Positions 1-5,533 of a DNA stretch of 15,017 nucleotides are shown here, piece by piece; position 1 is the first letter of the stretch; each line of letters starts with the position of its first letter. This DNA comes from an uncultured Eubacteriales bacterium. GTDB taxonomy: Bacteria > Bacillota > Clostridia > Oscillospirales > Oscillospiraceae. Under the pieces are notes generated by a model. That model saw nothing but the letters and a program-made list of their open reading frames with translations, was not told the DNA's origin and searched no databases. The position numbers and the translations under genes are program-made. The stretch lies in assembly GCA_900550705.1 (NCBI GenBank), contig URTG01000027.1, forward strand, positions 1-15,017, given 5' to 3'.

Positions 1-31
1 GAGCGCAGGTTTGTGCTCCGGGCGTTTTTGC
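1..31 (+). terminator. Right part of an intrinsic terminator of an off-window gene
   Basis: The window opens inside a sequence that can pair as GAGC...GCTC and then runs into a T tract (25-29). It is close to the terminator at 3449-3488 that follows the first secreted-protein gene: both share GAGCGCAG, then TTGTGCTCCGGG and TTTTTGCG. The left arm is cut off by the window edge. A plus-strand gene therefore probably ends just upstream, possibly another copy of the secreted-protein family. Confidence 0.55.
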
Positions 32-32
32 G

Positions 33-77
33 AAAAAAGGGACAGCGCCACCGGGGGGCCGGTGGCGCTGTCCCTTT
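33..77 (-). terminator. Strong intrinsic terminator, probably bidirectional
   Basis: Positions 36-54 and 59-77 form a perfect 19-bp stem with a four-base loop. Read on the minus strand the stem is followed by six T residues (38-33). It closes the minus-strand operon ending at 113. On the plus strand only three T residues follow, so it may also serve the off-window gene, but less well. Confidence 0.85.
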
Positions 78-112
78 GGGGGATGAGAAATTTAGTAGTG
101 GTGTAGATGGAG

Positions 113-403
113 TTATTTGCCGGTTACATAGCGGGTCTCGGTGCGGGTGTCGCGGCCGGAGCTGTTTTCAGCGAATACCTTAATGACGACCTTGTAGCTG
201 GTGCCGGACTTTTCATACAGAGTAATGCTGCTGCATCCGAGCTTACTAACGGAACTATTAGAGGTAACGGAGAAGGTCGCGGCAATGCTTCCGGCAGAAG
301 GAGCGGCATTGGTGGAGTATGTTTTAATAAGCTCGCTGGCTCTTGCTTCGCCAGCAAAAGCAGGACAGGCCAACGTCAGGGAACAAACCAGGACCATCAT
401 CAT
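113..403 (-). CDS. Small secreted protein of unknown function, start codon uncertain
   Basis: From the first ATG (403) this is 96 residues: a hydrophobic stretch ending in ACPAFA|GEA, which is a good signal peptidase I site, followed by a mature part of about 75 residues rich in Ser, Thr and Val. The core (TFSVTSNSSVSKLGCSSITL) looks beta-rich. It recalls small secreted Clostridia proteins of the DUF6147 type, but that is from memory and weak. The reading frame is open upstream to a stop at 431-433. There is no Shine-Dalgarno before ATG 403, and the signal peptide from that start has no positive charge. A GAGGAG site at 438-443, inside the end of the anti-sigma gene, sits 10 nt before an ATA codon at 425-427. 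Starting there would add an n-region with K, K and R and give a classic signal peptide of 104 residues total. The gene lies 31 nt (or 7 nt with ATA) after the anti-sigma stop, so it is in the sigma operon and could be an output or signal of that system. Confidence 0.6.
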   Translation of the reverse strand: MMMVLVCSLTLACPAFAGEARASELIKTYSTNAAPSAGSIAATFSVTSNSSVSKLGCSSITLYEKSGTSYKVVIKVFAENSSGRDTRTETRYVTGK

Positions 404-434
404 GGAGATAAAACGCTTTGCTTTTATAGATTAT

Positions 435-1391
435 CTACTCCTCGTAAATAGAGCGAATAAGCCCCTTTAGTTCGTCCAAAGACCCGGTGGTGGAGACAGA
501 ATATTCAATGTCATTGCTATCCATCCAGGCTGACGTATAATTTGTCACATTATGAAAAATATAGTGTACGATTCCGTTATACACGAACGTTTCTACTTCG
601 GTATCATCCTTTTCATAAATCGTTGAGGATGTTCCATCGGTTTGGGTTAGGGAAAACGAGACAAAATGCTCGTCCTTTGAATACATGATGTCAAAGACTA
701 CCATGTCCGAATGAGGGAAGACATAAAGCAAAGTGTCACAAACTTCAAACCCTTCCGGGGCTTTCATATAGCAGAAGGGCAACCCACGTTCAGCAAATGC
801 AGCCTGCGCCTCCTGATACTCCTCGGGGACTTCCCCGTAGACATAGGAAACGTCAGAGGGTGTTTGCTTCTCTGCGCTTTGTGCTGCTTCGCTGTCGTCT
901 TCCGCCATAGCATCGTATTCGTTGGGGAGCATACCGAAGCTGAATGCGTCCTCGGTCCATCGAGCCATTGCCCCAAACACGTCAACTCCGGCTGCTTGGG
1001 CGACCACTGCGCTTCCGAACAGGCAGCCGACCAGCAGCGCGGCGGCAACGGCGACCCGCATGGCGGAGCGGAGCCGGACCCGGCGGCGCTTCGGTGCGCT
1101 GTCTGCGGAAATTTCGTTCGGCAGTGCGCGCACTCTGCGGGAAAATGTATCATAGGAGGTTTTGGCATCTGGCCCGGCGGGCATAGGGGCCTTTTGCTCC
1201 AGGGCGTTCAGATAGGCGTCAAGCACGGCGGGGTCATATACCCCGTCGGTCATAAAGAGCAGGGCTTGTTCCATGGACTGTTCCAGCTCAGAAGGAGACA
1301 TCGCGTTCAGCCGCTCCGGAGATACATTCATACACGCAGGCTGATTCGGCTGCGGATGGTTGGAAGTACAGCGGTTCATAGGAGAATCCAT
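435..1391 (-). CDS. Single-pass membrane anti-sigma factor with C-terminal DUF4367-like domain
   Basis: 318 residues. The start at 1391 is chosen over 1418 because AAGGGGGG lies just upstream of it. Residues 1-100 are a cytoplasmic region (ELEQSMEQALLFMTDGVYDP, then a basic KRRRVRLR at 101-108), expected to bind the sigma factor. Residues 111-134 form one membrane helix. The outside part has an acidic linker (164-180) and a C-terminal domain from about residue 205 that ends in DELKGLIRSIY. This resembles DUF4367, common at the C-terminus of Clostridia anti-sigma factors. No zinc-binding HxxxCxxC motif is seen, so it is not a classic ZAS anti-sigma factor. It lies 86 nt downstream of the ECF sigma gene on the same strand, the usual pairing. 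What the outer domain senses is unknown. Confidence 0.8.
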   Translation of the reverse strand: MDSPMNRCTSNHPQPNQPACMNVSPERLNAMSPSELEQSMEQALLFMTDGVYDPAVLDAYLNALEQKAPMPAGPDAKTSYDTFSRRVRALPNEISADSAPKRRRVRLRSAMRVAVAAALLVGCLFGSAVVAQAAGVDVFGAMARWTEDAFSFGMLPNEYDAMAEDDSEAAQSAEKQTPSDVSYVYGEVPEEYQEAQAAFAERGLPFCYMKAPEGFEVCDTLLYVFPHSDMVVFDIMYSKDEHFVSFSLTQTDGTSSTIYEKDDTEVETFVYNGIVHYIFHNVTNYTSAWMDSNDIEYSVSTTGSLDELKGLIRSIYEE

Positions 1392-1477
1392 AATTGCCCC
1401 CCTTTCTTCTCCACACACTTCTATATGTCGCAGGTGGAGCGTTTTGTTGCAGCAAAATAAAAAAATTTTTCAAACGG

Positions 1478-1945
1478 TTATTTCATCCAGTCACGACATC
1501 GCCGGATGGCGCGAAAGACCCGGCTGCGGCAGCCCGTCTCGGAGATACCCAGGCGGTCGGCGATCTGGGAGTAGTCCAGGTCTTGCTCAAAGCGCCAAAT
1601 CAGAATCTCCCGGTCCTGCTGGGACAGCTGCCGGGGCAGAGCCTCCTCCAGCGGGGCGGCGGCGGATTCGTCGGCCAGGTTCAGCAGAGAATCCAAGGGG
1701 ACCTCGGCGCGGGCGGCGGCCTTTCGCCGTTCGTTCAGCACCAAATTTTGCAGGGTCCGCATAAGCCAGCCCTCCGGGATCGGGTGGCGCAGCAATTCAT
1801 CCTGGCGGAACAGCGCGAATAAAAATGTCTCCTGCACCAGGTCCTCCGCCGCATCCATGCTGCCGGTCATGCGATAAGCGACGCGCAGCATTTTGTCGTG
1901 CAGCTCTTCGTATAGTGCCTGAAAACGGCTGCTTGCTTGAGACAA
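1478..1945 (-). CDS. ECF-type RNA polymerase sigma-70 factor
   Basis: 155 residues, a normal ECF length. Region 2 is at about 8-48 (MLRVAYRMTGSMDAAEDLVQ, the typical core-binding helix and DLVQ signature). Region 4 is at about 106-153 (LSQQDREILIWRFEQDLDYS, then IADRLGISETGCRSRVFRAI as the helix-turn-helix for the -35 element). A TTG at 1943-1945 is the start because GAGGTGA lies about 8 nt before it and no ATG is available upstream in frame. First gene of the minus-strand operon with its anti-sigma partner. It should redirect RNA polymerase in response to release by the anti-sigma factor. Its target promoters cannot be named from this window; its own promoter looks housekeeping-type rather than autoregulated. 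Confidence 0.9.
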   Translation of the reverse strand: MSQASSRFQALYEELHDKMLRVAYRMTGSMDAAEDLVQETFLFALFRQDELLRHPIPEGWLMRTLQNLVLNERRKAAARAEVPLDSLLNLADESAAAPLEEALPRQLSQQDREILIWRFEQDLDYSQIADRLGISETGCRSRVFRAIRRCRDWMK

Positions 1946-2001
1946 GGGAAGCTCACCTCGATTCTATCTCTGTTCAAGGCTATATTTTGAAATTTGAATT
2001 C

Positions 2002-2030
2002 ATGATACCACACTTGATTTCAGTAGTAAA
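2002..2030 (-). promoter_or_regulatory. Housekeeping-type promoter of the ECF sigma operon
   Basis: On the minus strand: TTTACT (2030-2025), 17-bp spacer, TATCAT (2007-2002) with an extended -10 TG one base upstream. This leaves a 5' leader of about 50 nt before the TTG start at 1945. A 7-bp inverted repeat (GGAAAAG at 2032-2038, CTTTTCC at 2059-2065) lies directly upstream of the -35 box and could bind a regulator. Confidence 0.6.
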
Positions 2031-2352
2031 GGGAAAAGTATCCCCGCCGGAGCATCCTCTTTTCCATGAATAAAGGGGAGAGAATGGGGAGAATCTTGGC
2101 GAAAAAAGAATTTCCAAAAAATTTTCTCTGCGGTGCAACAAAACGGCCCTGTGAAGACATATACACAGTAGAAGCGACAAGCAGGCACGGTAAGAAGGAA
2201 AATATTAAGTAGATAGCTATCGACAGACGAATCTTCACGCACCCTCATCCGTGTGCCCGTTGGCAGCCGCCGGTCGGCCTACAGCGGACGGCTTGCGCTG
2301 GACCGAACCAATCCGAAGTCAAATAGAAAAGACAGAAAGGATGTGCTTTCAA
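2031..2352. other. Divergent intergenic region without a recognised gene
   Basis: About 320 nt between the sigma promoter and the first secreted-protein gene, clearly more AT-rich than the genes to its right. Short ORFs on the minus strand lack ribosome sites and homology I recognise. A 10-bp palindrome GATAGCTATC is at 2212-2221. AGAAAGG (2334-2340) is the ribosome site for the gene at 2353. I see no convincing housekeeping promoter for that gene, which leaves open that it uses an alternative sigma factor. Confidence 0.4.
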
Positions 2353-3414
2353 ATGAAAAAGAAGTTCTGGACCTCGATTCTCTCTGCCGCCATGGCCTGT
2401 GCCCTGTGTGTGTCCGCCGCAGGGGCTGCCGCTGTGGAGCCTCTGGCCAGCAGCGGCGACAAGGAATCCGCCCACAAGACCGTTTCGGCGGGGAGCTATT
2501 CCTATGACTGCTATACCCTCCTGTACTACGGCAGCTCCAGCCGCGGCTCCGTCTGGGCGGTGGAGAAGAACAAGAAGGATGCACCGGCGGCTCTGCGGGT
2601 CTATCTGTATGAGAACGACGAGGTGTCTACCTCCGCCGGTTGGAGCACCAGCAATGACTACATTCACTATCTGAATACCAGGAGCCGCGCTGTCTCCGGC
2701 GACCTGCGGGTGGAGGGTGAGTACATGCTGTATCACCCCAACGGCTCCGACTACACCTCCGCCACCGCGCCCAAGGTGTATTACACCCTGAACCGCTCCG
2801 CCGACGACCGGGAGGCCGTGTCCAGCTACCCCGTCAACCGCAAGGGCGAGACCTACGGCTCCTATCTGGACCGCCACACCGCAGGTGAGGCCCCCGAGCT
2901 GATCGCCGCCGTGGGTGAGGACGATGTGCACGGCTATGTCCGTCAGGAGGACTTCGCCCCCGAGCTGGAGACCCTGGAGGAAATGCAGCGCTGGCAGGCC
3001 CAGGTGGACCAGGACAACCTGATCCCCCTGTATGACCAGGAAGGCAATGAGATCGGCACCTACGCCCTGGGCACCAGCCAGGAGCAGGCGGAGGTAGACC
3101 CCGCCGTGCTGGCCCAGCTGAACGCCCTGACCGACGGCAACGGCGCGGACCATCTGAACGTCCCTCTGGTCCCCGTGGTTCAGACCGACGCTTACCCCAC
3201 CAACGCCCAGGGCCAGACCTACGGCTCCTACCTGGACCGGGAGAAATACGGCTACGCCCCCGACCTCATTAAGGCCAAAGGCGACAACGGCGTGTCCGGC
3301 TATCTTCCCCTCCAGCAGTTCCGCTCCGCCCGCAGCCGCGTCCTGAACCTTCTGGACCTGAACGGCAGCGTGGTGGATACCTTCACCATCGAAGACGGCG
3401 AGCACAGCAACTGA
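2353..3414 (+). CDS. Secreted two-repeat protein A (unknown function)
   Basis: 353 residues starting MKKKFW, chosen because AGAAAGGA lies about 11 nt upstream and the signal peptide begins there; the GTG at 2251 and ATG at 2341 are less likely. Signal peptide 1-27 (SAAGAAA). An N-terminal domain at about 38-150 has aromatic-rich strands (YSYDCYTLLYYG, RGSVWAVEKN, LRVEGEYMLYHP). Two copies of a motif follow: 159-240 (YPVNRKGETYGSYLDR, later HGYVRQEDF, IPLYDQEGNEIGTYALG) and 281-349 (YPTNAQGQTYGSYLDR, SGYLPLQQF, VLNLLDLNGSVVDTF). The pattern xxNxxGxTYGSxLD...PDLIxAxGxxGxxGY...IPLYDxxGxxIGxF recurs, as I remember it, in secreted and M56-peptidase-associated proteins of Clostridia; it has no known activity. 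Paralogue of the protein at 3906-5033. It has its own terminator and is divergent from the ECF sigma operon. Confidence 0.8.
   Translation: MKKKFWTSILSAAMACALCVSAAGAAAVEPLASSGDKESAHKTVSAGSYSYDCYTLLYYGSSSRGSVWAVEKNKKDAPAALRVYLYENDEVSTSAGWSTSNDYIHYLNTRSRAVSGDLRVEGEYMLYHPNGSDYTSATAPKVYYTLNRSADDREAVSSYPVNRKGETYGSYLDRHTAGEAPELIAAVGEDDVHGYVRQEDFAPELETLEEMQRWQAQVDQDNLIPLYDQEGNEIGTYALGTSQEQAEVDPAVLAQLNALTDGNGADHLNVPLVPVVQTDAYPTNAQGQTYGSYLDREKYGYAPDLIKAKGDNGVSGYLPLQQFRSARSRVLNLLDLNGSVVDTFTIEDGEHSN
3193..3414 (+). repeat. 222-bp near-identical 3' segment, copy 1
   Basis: Matches 4812-5033 with four mismatches by my alignment (ATTAAG/ATCAAA, AACCTT/AATCTT, AAC/AGC before the stop), about 98% identity. 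It covers the second motif repeat of the secreted paralogues. Upstream of 3193 the two genes are much more diverged. Weaker similarity continues about 30 nt past the stops. Confidence 0.9.
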
Positions 3415-3448
3415 TCCACGGGAGCCATCCCCGGGATCAAGCCATAGA

Positions 3449-3488
3449 ACGCCCGGAGCGCAGCTCAGCTTGTGCTCCGGGTGTTTTT
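3449..3488 (+). terminator. Intrinsic terminator of secreted protein A gene
   Basis: CCCGGAGC (3452-3459) pairs with GCTCCGGG (3474-3481), extendable by three pairs, followed by TTTTT at 3484-3488. Nearly the same sequence is at window positions 1-31. Confidence 0.8.
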
Positions 3489-3493
3489 GCGTC

Positions 3494-3548
3494 AGCGGGA
3501 GAATTTTTGGGCGAACTGCCACAAAATCGAGCCGGATTCTTGTGCAAC
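3494..3548 (+). repeat. Dispersed promoter-proximal element, copy 1
   Basis: A stretch of about 55 nt resembles 7996-8050: both read AGCGGG, then CGAACT-CCACAAAA, then GATTC, then TGCAAC in the same order and nearly the same spacing. In copy 2 the final TTGCAA is the -35 box of the hom operon. Here no -10 box follows at the right distance, and the actual promoter lies about 35 nt further on. Confidence 0.5.
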
Positions 3549-3580
3549 CGGTAGAACTTACCGCGTTCCGCCGAAAACAG

Positions 3581-3609
3581 TTGAAGGTGACAGGAAACTA
3601 TGATATGGT
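3581..3609 (+). promoter_or_regulatory. Promoter of the small membrane / secreted protein B operon
   Basis: TTGAAG (3581-3586), 17-bp spacer, TATGGT (3604-3609). Transcription would start near 3617, about 50 nt before the small membrane gene at 3667. Confidence 0.55.
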
Positions 3610-3666
3610 GAACCTGTAAAATAGGTAAACCACGGAAAAGACGGTGTGTTCCACCGGGAGGCAAAT

Positions 3667-3888
3667 ATGAAAGTGTTTTTGTTCGTGTGTGTCTGCGGTA
3701 TGTATACGGCAGTGAGTTGGATCGCCGCCGGGACCTTGACGGGGATCGACCCCACCACCGCCATGAAGTTCCTGCTGCACGGCAGCGGCGGCGGCCAGGC
3801 GTGGTGCAGCGTGGTCGCGTTTCTCGTCATGCTGGTCGTGATCTGGGTGATTTATTGGAAGATCTACAACAAGAAAACCGGGAAATAA
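3667..3888 (+). CDS. Small two-helix membrane protein, copy 1 (unknown)
   Basis: 73 residues from ATG 3667, preceded by GGGAGG about 6 nt upstream. Two hydrophobic helices (about 3-24 and 47-66) flank a loop TGIDPTTAMKFLLHGSGGG (25-43); the C-terminus is basic (KIYNKKTGK). The paralogue at 5092-5307 shares VSW, GT-TG-DPxTxMK-L--GxGG and a closing aromatic/basic tail, so the loop is the conserved part. No function recognised. A holin-like or signalling peptide role is conceivable from size alone, but nothing in the sequence shows it. The stop is 17 nt before the start of secreted protein B, which has its own AAAGGAAG site; the two are cotranscribed. Confidence 0.7.
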   Translation: MKVFLFVCVCGMYTAVSWIAAGTLTGIDPTTAMKFLLHGSGGGQAWCSVVAFLVMLVVIWVIYWKIYNKKTGK

Positions 3889-3905
3889 AGAAAGGAAGAA
3901 ATAGC

Positions 3906-5033
3906 ATGAACCGCAAGCTGATCTCTCTGGCCCTGGCCGGGGCCATGGCGAGTGCCCTTTGTATCTCCGCCGGGGCGGCGGAGCCCCATATCGTCTCGTA
4001 TGACAAGACCACCGGCATTACCATTTACAAGGATTCCGGCGGCAGCCTGGTATTTTCCGGTCTGCCCGACGTGGGGGAGGCGGAGTCCGCCCACAAGACC
4101 GCCGCAGCGGGGCGCTATTCCTATGACTGCTGCGCCGTGCTGAACTACGGCAGTCTGAACCGCGGCTCCGTCTGGGCGGTGGAGAAGAATGGCCAGGCCG
4201 CCCCGGCGGCCCTGCGGGTGACCCTCTATGAGGGGGACGCCGTGCTCAGCGCTGCGGGCTGGAGCGTGACCGGCGGCGGGGTCCACTATCTGACCACCGG
4301 CAGCCGCCCGGCGGCGGGGGATGTGCGGGTGGAGGGGGAGTACCGCCTCTATCACCCGGACAGCACGGACTACACCTACGGCACGGCCCCCACGGCCTTC
4401 TACTCCCAGAAGGGCAGCGCCGATGCGCGGGGCGTGGTCACCGCCTACGCCGTCAACGACCGGGGGGAGACCTACGGCTCCTATCTGGACCGGAACGCCG
4501 TGGGCTATGCCCCCGACCTGGTAAAGGCCAAGGGGCTGCACGACCGGTACGGCTACCTCCGCCTGGAGGACTACGCCCCCGAGCTGGACAGCGTGGAGGA
4601 GCTGGTCCGCTGGCAGACCCAGGTGGACCAGGACAACCTCATCCCCCTGTATGACCTGGAGGGGAACGTGATCGACTTCTTCGCCCTGGGCACCAGCCAG
4701 GAGCAGGCGGAGATCGACCCCGCCGTGCTGGCCCGGCTGAACGAGCTGTCCGACGGCAACGGCAAATCCATGCTGAACAACGCCCTGCCCGCCGCCGCCC
4801 TCTCCCGCGACTACCCCACCAACGCCCAGGGCCAGACCTACGGCTCCTACCTGGACCGGGAGAAATACGGCTACGCCCCCGACCTCATCAAAGCCAAAGG
4901 CGACAACGGCGTGTCCGGCTATCTTCCCCTCCAGCAGTTCCGCTCCGCCCGCAGCCGCGTCCTGAATCTTCTGGACCTGAACGGCAGCGTGGTGGATACC
5001 TTCACCATCGAAGACGGCGAGCACAGCAGCTGA
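3906..5033 (+). CDS. Secreted two-repeat protein B (unknown function)
   Basis: 375 residues from ATG 3906, with AAAGGAAG about 6 nt upstream. Signal peptide 1-25 (CISAGAA). Compared with paralogue A it has about 30 extra residues after the signal peptide (26-59, including TGITIYKDSGGSLVFSG). It then shares ESAHKT, YSYDC, RGSVWAVEKN and RVEGEYxLYHP. The first motif repeat is at 181-262 (YAVNDRGETYGSYLDR, PDLVKAKG, IPLYDLEGNVIDFFALG); the second, at 303-371, is almost identical to A. An acidic bridging region (SQEQAEIDPAVLARLNELSD) links the repeats. It lies between the two small membrane protein genes and is probably cotranscribed with both. No catalytic motif is seen; a role in binding or the cell envelope is only a guess. 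Confidence 0.8.
   Translation: MNRKLISLALAGAMASALCISAGAAEPHIVSYDKTTGITIYKDSGGSLVFSGLPDVGEAESAHKTAAAGRYSYDCCAVLNYGSLNRGSVWAVEKNGQAAPAALRVTLYEGDAVLSAAGWSVTGGGVHYLTTGSRPAAGDVRVEGEYRLYHPDSTDYTYGTAPTAFYSQKGSADARGVVTAYAVNDRGETYGSYLDRNAVGYAPDLVKAKGLHDRYGYLRLEDYAPELDSVEELVRWQTQVDQDNLIPLYDLEGNVIDFFALGTSQEQAEIDPAVLARLNELSDGNGKSMLNNALPAAALSRDYPTNAQGQTYGSYLDREKYGYAPDLIKAKGDNGVSGYLPLQQFRSARSRVLNLLDLNGSVVDTFTIEDGEHSS
4812..5033 (+). repeat. 222-bp near-identical 3' segment, copy 2
   Basis: Partner of 3193-3414; only one of the four differences changes a residue (Asn to Ser before the stop). Confidence 0.9.
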
Positions 5034-5091
5034 TTTATGGGAACCATCCCCGCGATTATTGGTTTACAATCTGAAAGCGTAGGTGTTTGGT

Positions 5092-5307
5092 ATGCATAAG
5101 AGCATTCTGGATATGTGCCTCTGTGCAGTAACGATTGTAGTCAGTTGGTTTTTGTCTGGAACAGTGACTGGGCAGGACCCGTCTACGAGCATGAAAGTGC
5201 TCATGTCCGGCGCAGGAGGAGCAAGAGAGATCATCTGTATCGTTTTGTTTGCGTGCTTGATTGCCCTGATTTGGGTGGGGATTCGAAAAATAAGAAAGAT
5301 ACATTAA
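5092..5307 (+). CDS. Small two-helix membrane protein, copy 2 (unknown)
   Basis: 71 residues from ATG 5092, with AGGTG about 6 nt upstream (a GTG at 5083 is in frame but overlaps that site). Helices at about 5-25 and 47-64, central loop TGQDPSTSMKVLMSGAGG (26-43), basic tail RKIRKIH. Paralogue of 3667-3888. It starts 58 nt after secreted protein B with no terminator between, so it is the last gene of that operon. Its base composition is more AT-rich than the secreted gene before it. Confidence 0.7.
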   Translation: MHKSILDMCLCAVTIVVSWFLSGTVTGQDPSTSMKVLMSGAGGAREIICIVLFACLIALIWVGIRKIRKIH

Positions 5308-5311
5308 AATT

Positions 5312-5344
5312 ACGGGGACGGTTTTCTTATACCGTCCCCGTTTT
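5312..5344 (+). terminator. Intrinsic terminator of the secreted protein B operon
   Basis: ACGGGGACGGT (5312-5322) pairs with ACCGTCCCCGT (5331-5341), followed by a T run (5341-5344). Confidence 0.9.
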
Positions 5345-5353
5345 CGCCCCCCC

Positions 5354-5383
5354 TTGACACCGCCCCGTCCCCCATAGTAGAAT
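5354..5383 (+). promoter_or_regulatory. Promoter of the ABC importer operon
   Basis: Perfect TTGACA (5354-5359), 18-bp spacer, TAGAAT (5378-5383). Transcription would start near 5390, giving a leader of about 140 nt before the lipoprotein start. Confidence 0.75.
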
Positions 5384-5385
5384 AC

Positions 5386-5409
5386 AAACTATCTCAAATA
5401 AGACAGTTT
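5386..5409. promoter_or_regulatory. Inverted repeat at the transcription start, possible operator
   Basis: AAACT-A-TCT, six-base centre, AGA-C-AGTTT: 8 of 9 positions pair. It covers roughly -4 to +20 of the predicted transcript, a usual place for a repressor site. No regulator gene is adjacent. Confidence 0.4.
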
Positions 5410-5428
5410 ACCGCGAGGGGGGAGCACC

Positions 5429-5533
5429 GTGTCGCTGACCGGGAAGGAGGGGGCGCGCTGGCGGCCTGTCCGCTGTTGGCGGGGCCGCCGCCCTATTTGC
5501 GCGGGAACCCAGAAAGGAAGTTATCTCCCATGA
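5429..5533 (+). CDS. Possible 34-codon leader ORF of the ABC importer operon
   Basis: GTG at 5429 with GGGGGGAG about 5 nt upstream opens a 34-codon frame whose TGA overlaps the lipoprotein ATG (ATGA at 5530-5533). The predicted peptide is unusually rich in Arg (7) with two Trp and two Cys (ARWRPVRCWRGRRPIC in the middle) and has no signal or membrane segment. Reading it would carry ribosomes through the hairpin at 5460-5489 and deliver them to the lipoprotein start. In such GC-rich DNA a frame of this length can occur by chance; the ribosome site plus the exact stop-start overlap are the reasons to list it. Confidence 0.35.
   Translation: MSLTGKEGARWRPVRCWRGRRPICAGTQKGSYLP
5460..5489 (+). 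other. GC-rich hairpin in the leader of the ABC importer mRNA
   Basis: GGCGGCC (5460-5466) pairs with GGCCGCC (5483-5489); inside, CCGC (5470-5473) pairs with GCGG (5479-5482), with a three-base bulge and five-base loop. No T tract follows, so it is not a simple terminator. I do not recognise a known riboswitch class in this leader. Confidence 0.5.

Noticed and set aside
2212..2221. Palindrome GATAGCTATC as operator of the secreted protein A gene
   Set aside because: Only 10 bp, no promoter recognised around it, and a palindrome of this size is not rare in AT-rich DNA.
3687..3905. Start of secreted protein B as far upstream as 3687
   Set aside because: That frame only reads through the small membrane protein gene out of frame; the ribosome site and signal peptide place the start at 3906.
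2245..5024. Long minus-strand frames opposite secreted proteins A and B (2245-3522, 3864-5024)
   Set aside because: Antisense shadows of two paralogous genes with signal peptides and ribosome sites; they resemble each other only because the sense genes do.
5384..5529. TPP or other known riboswitch before the ABC importer, which could have suggested a thiamine-precursor substrate
   Set aside because: The conserved CTGAGA and ACCTGATCTGG-type elements are absent, and I see no cobalamin, SAM or THF core.
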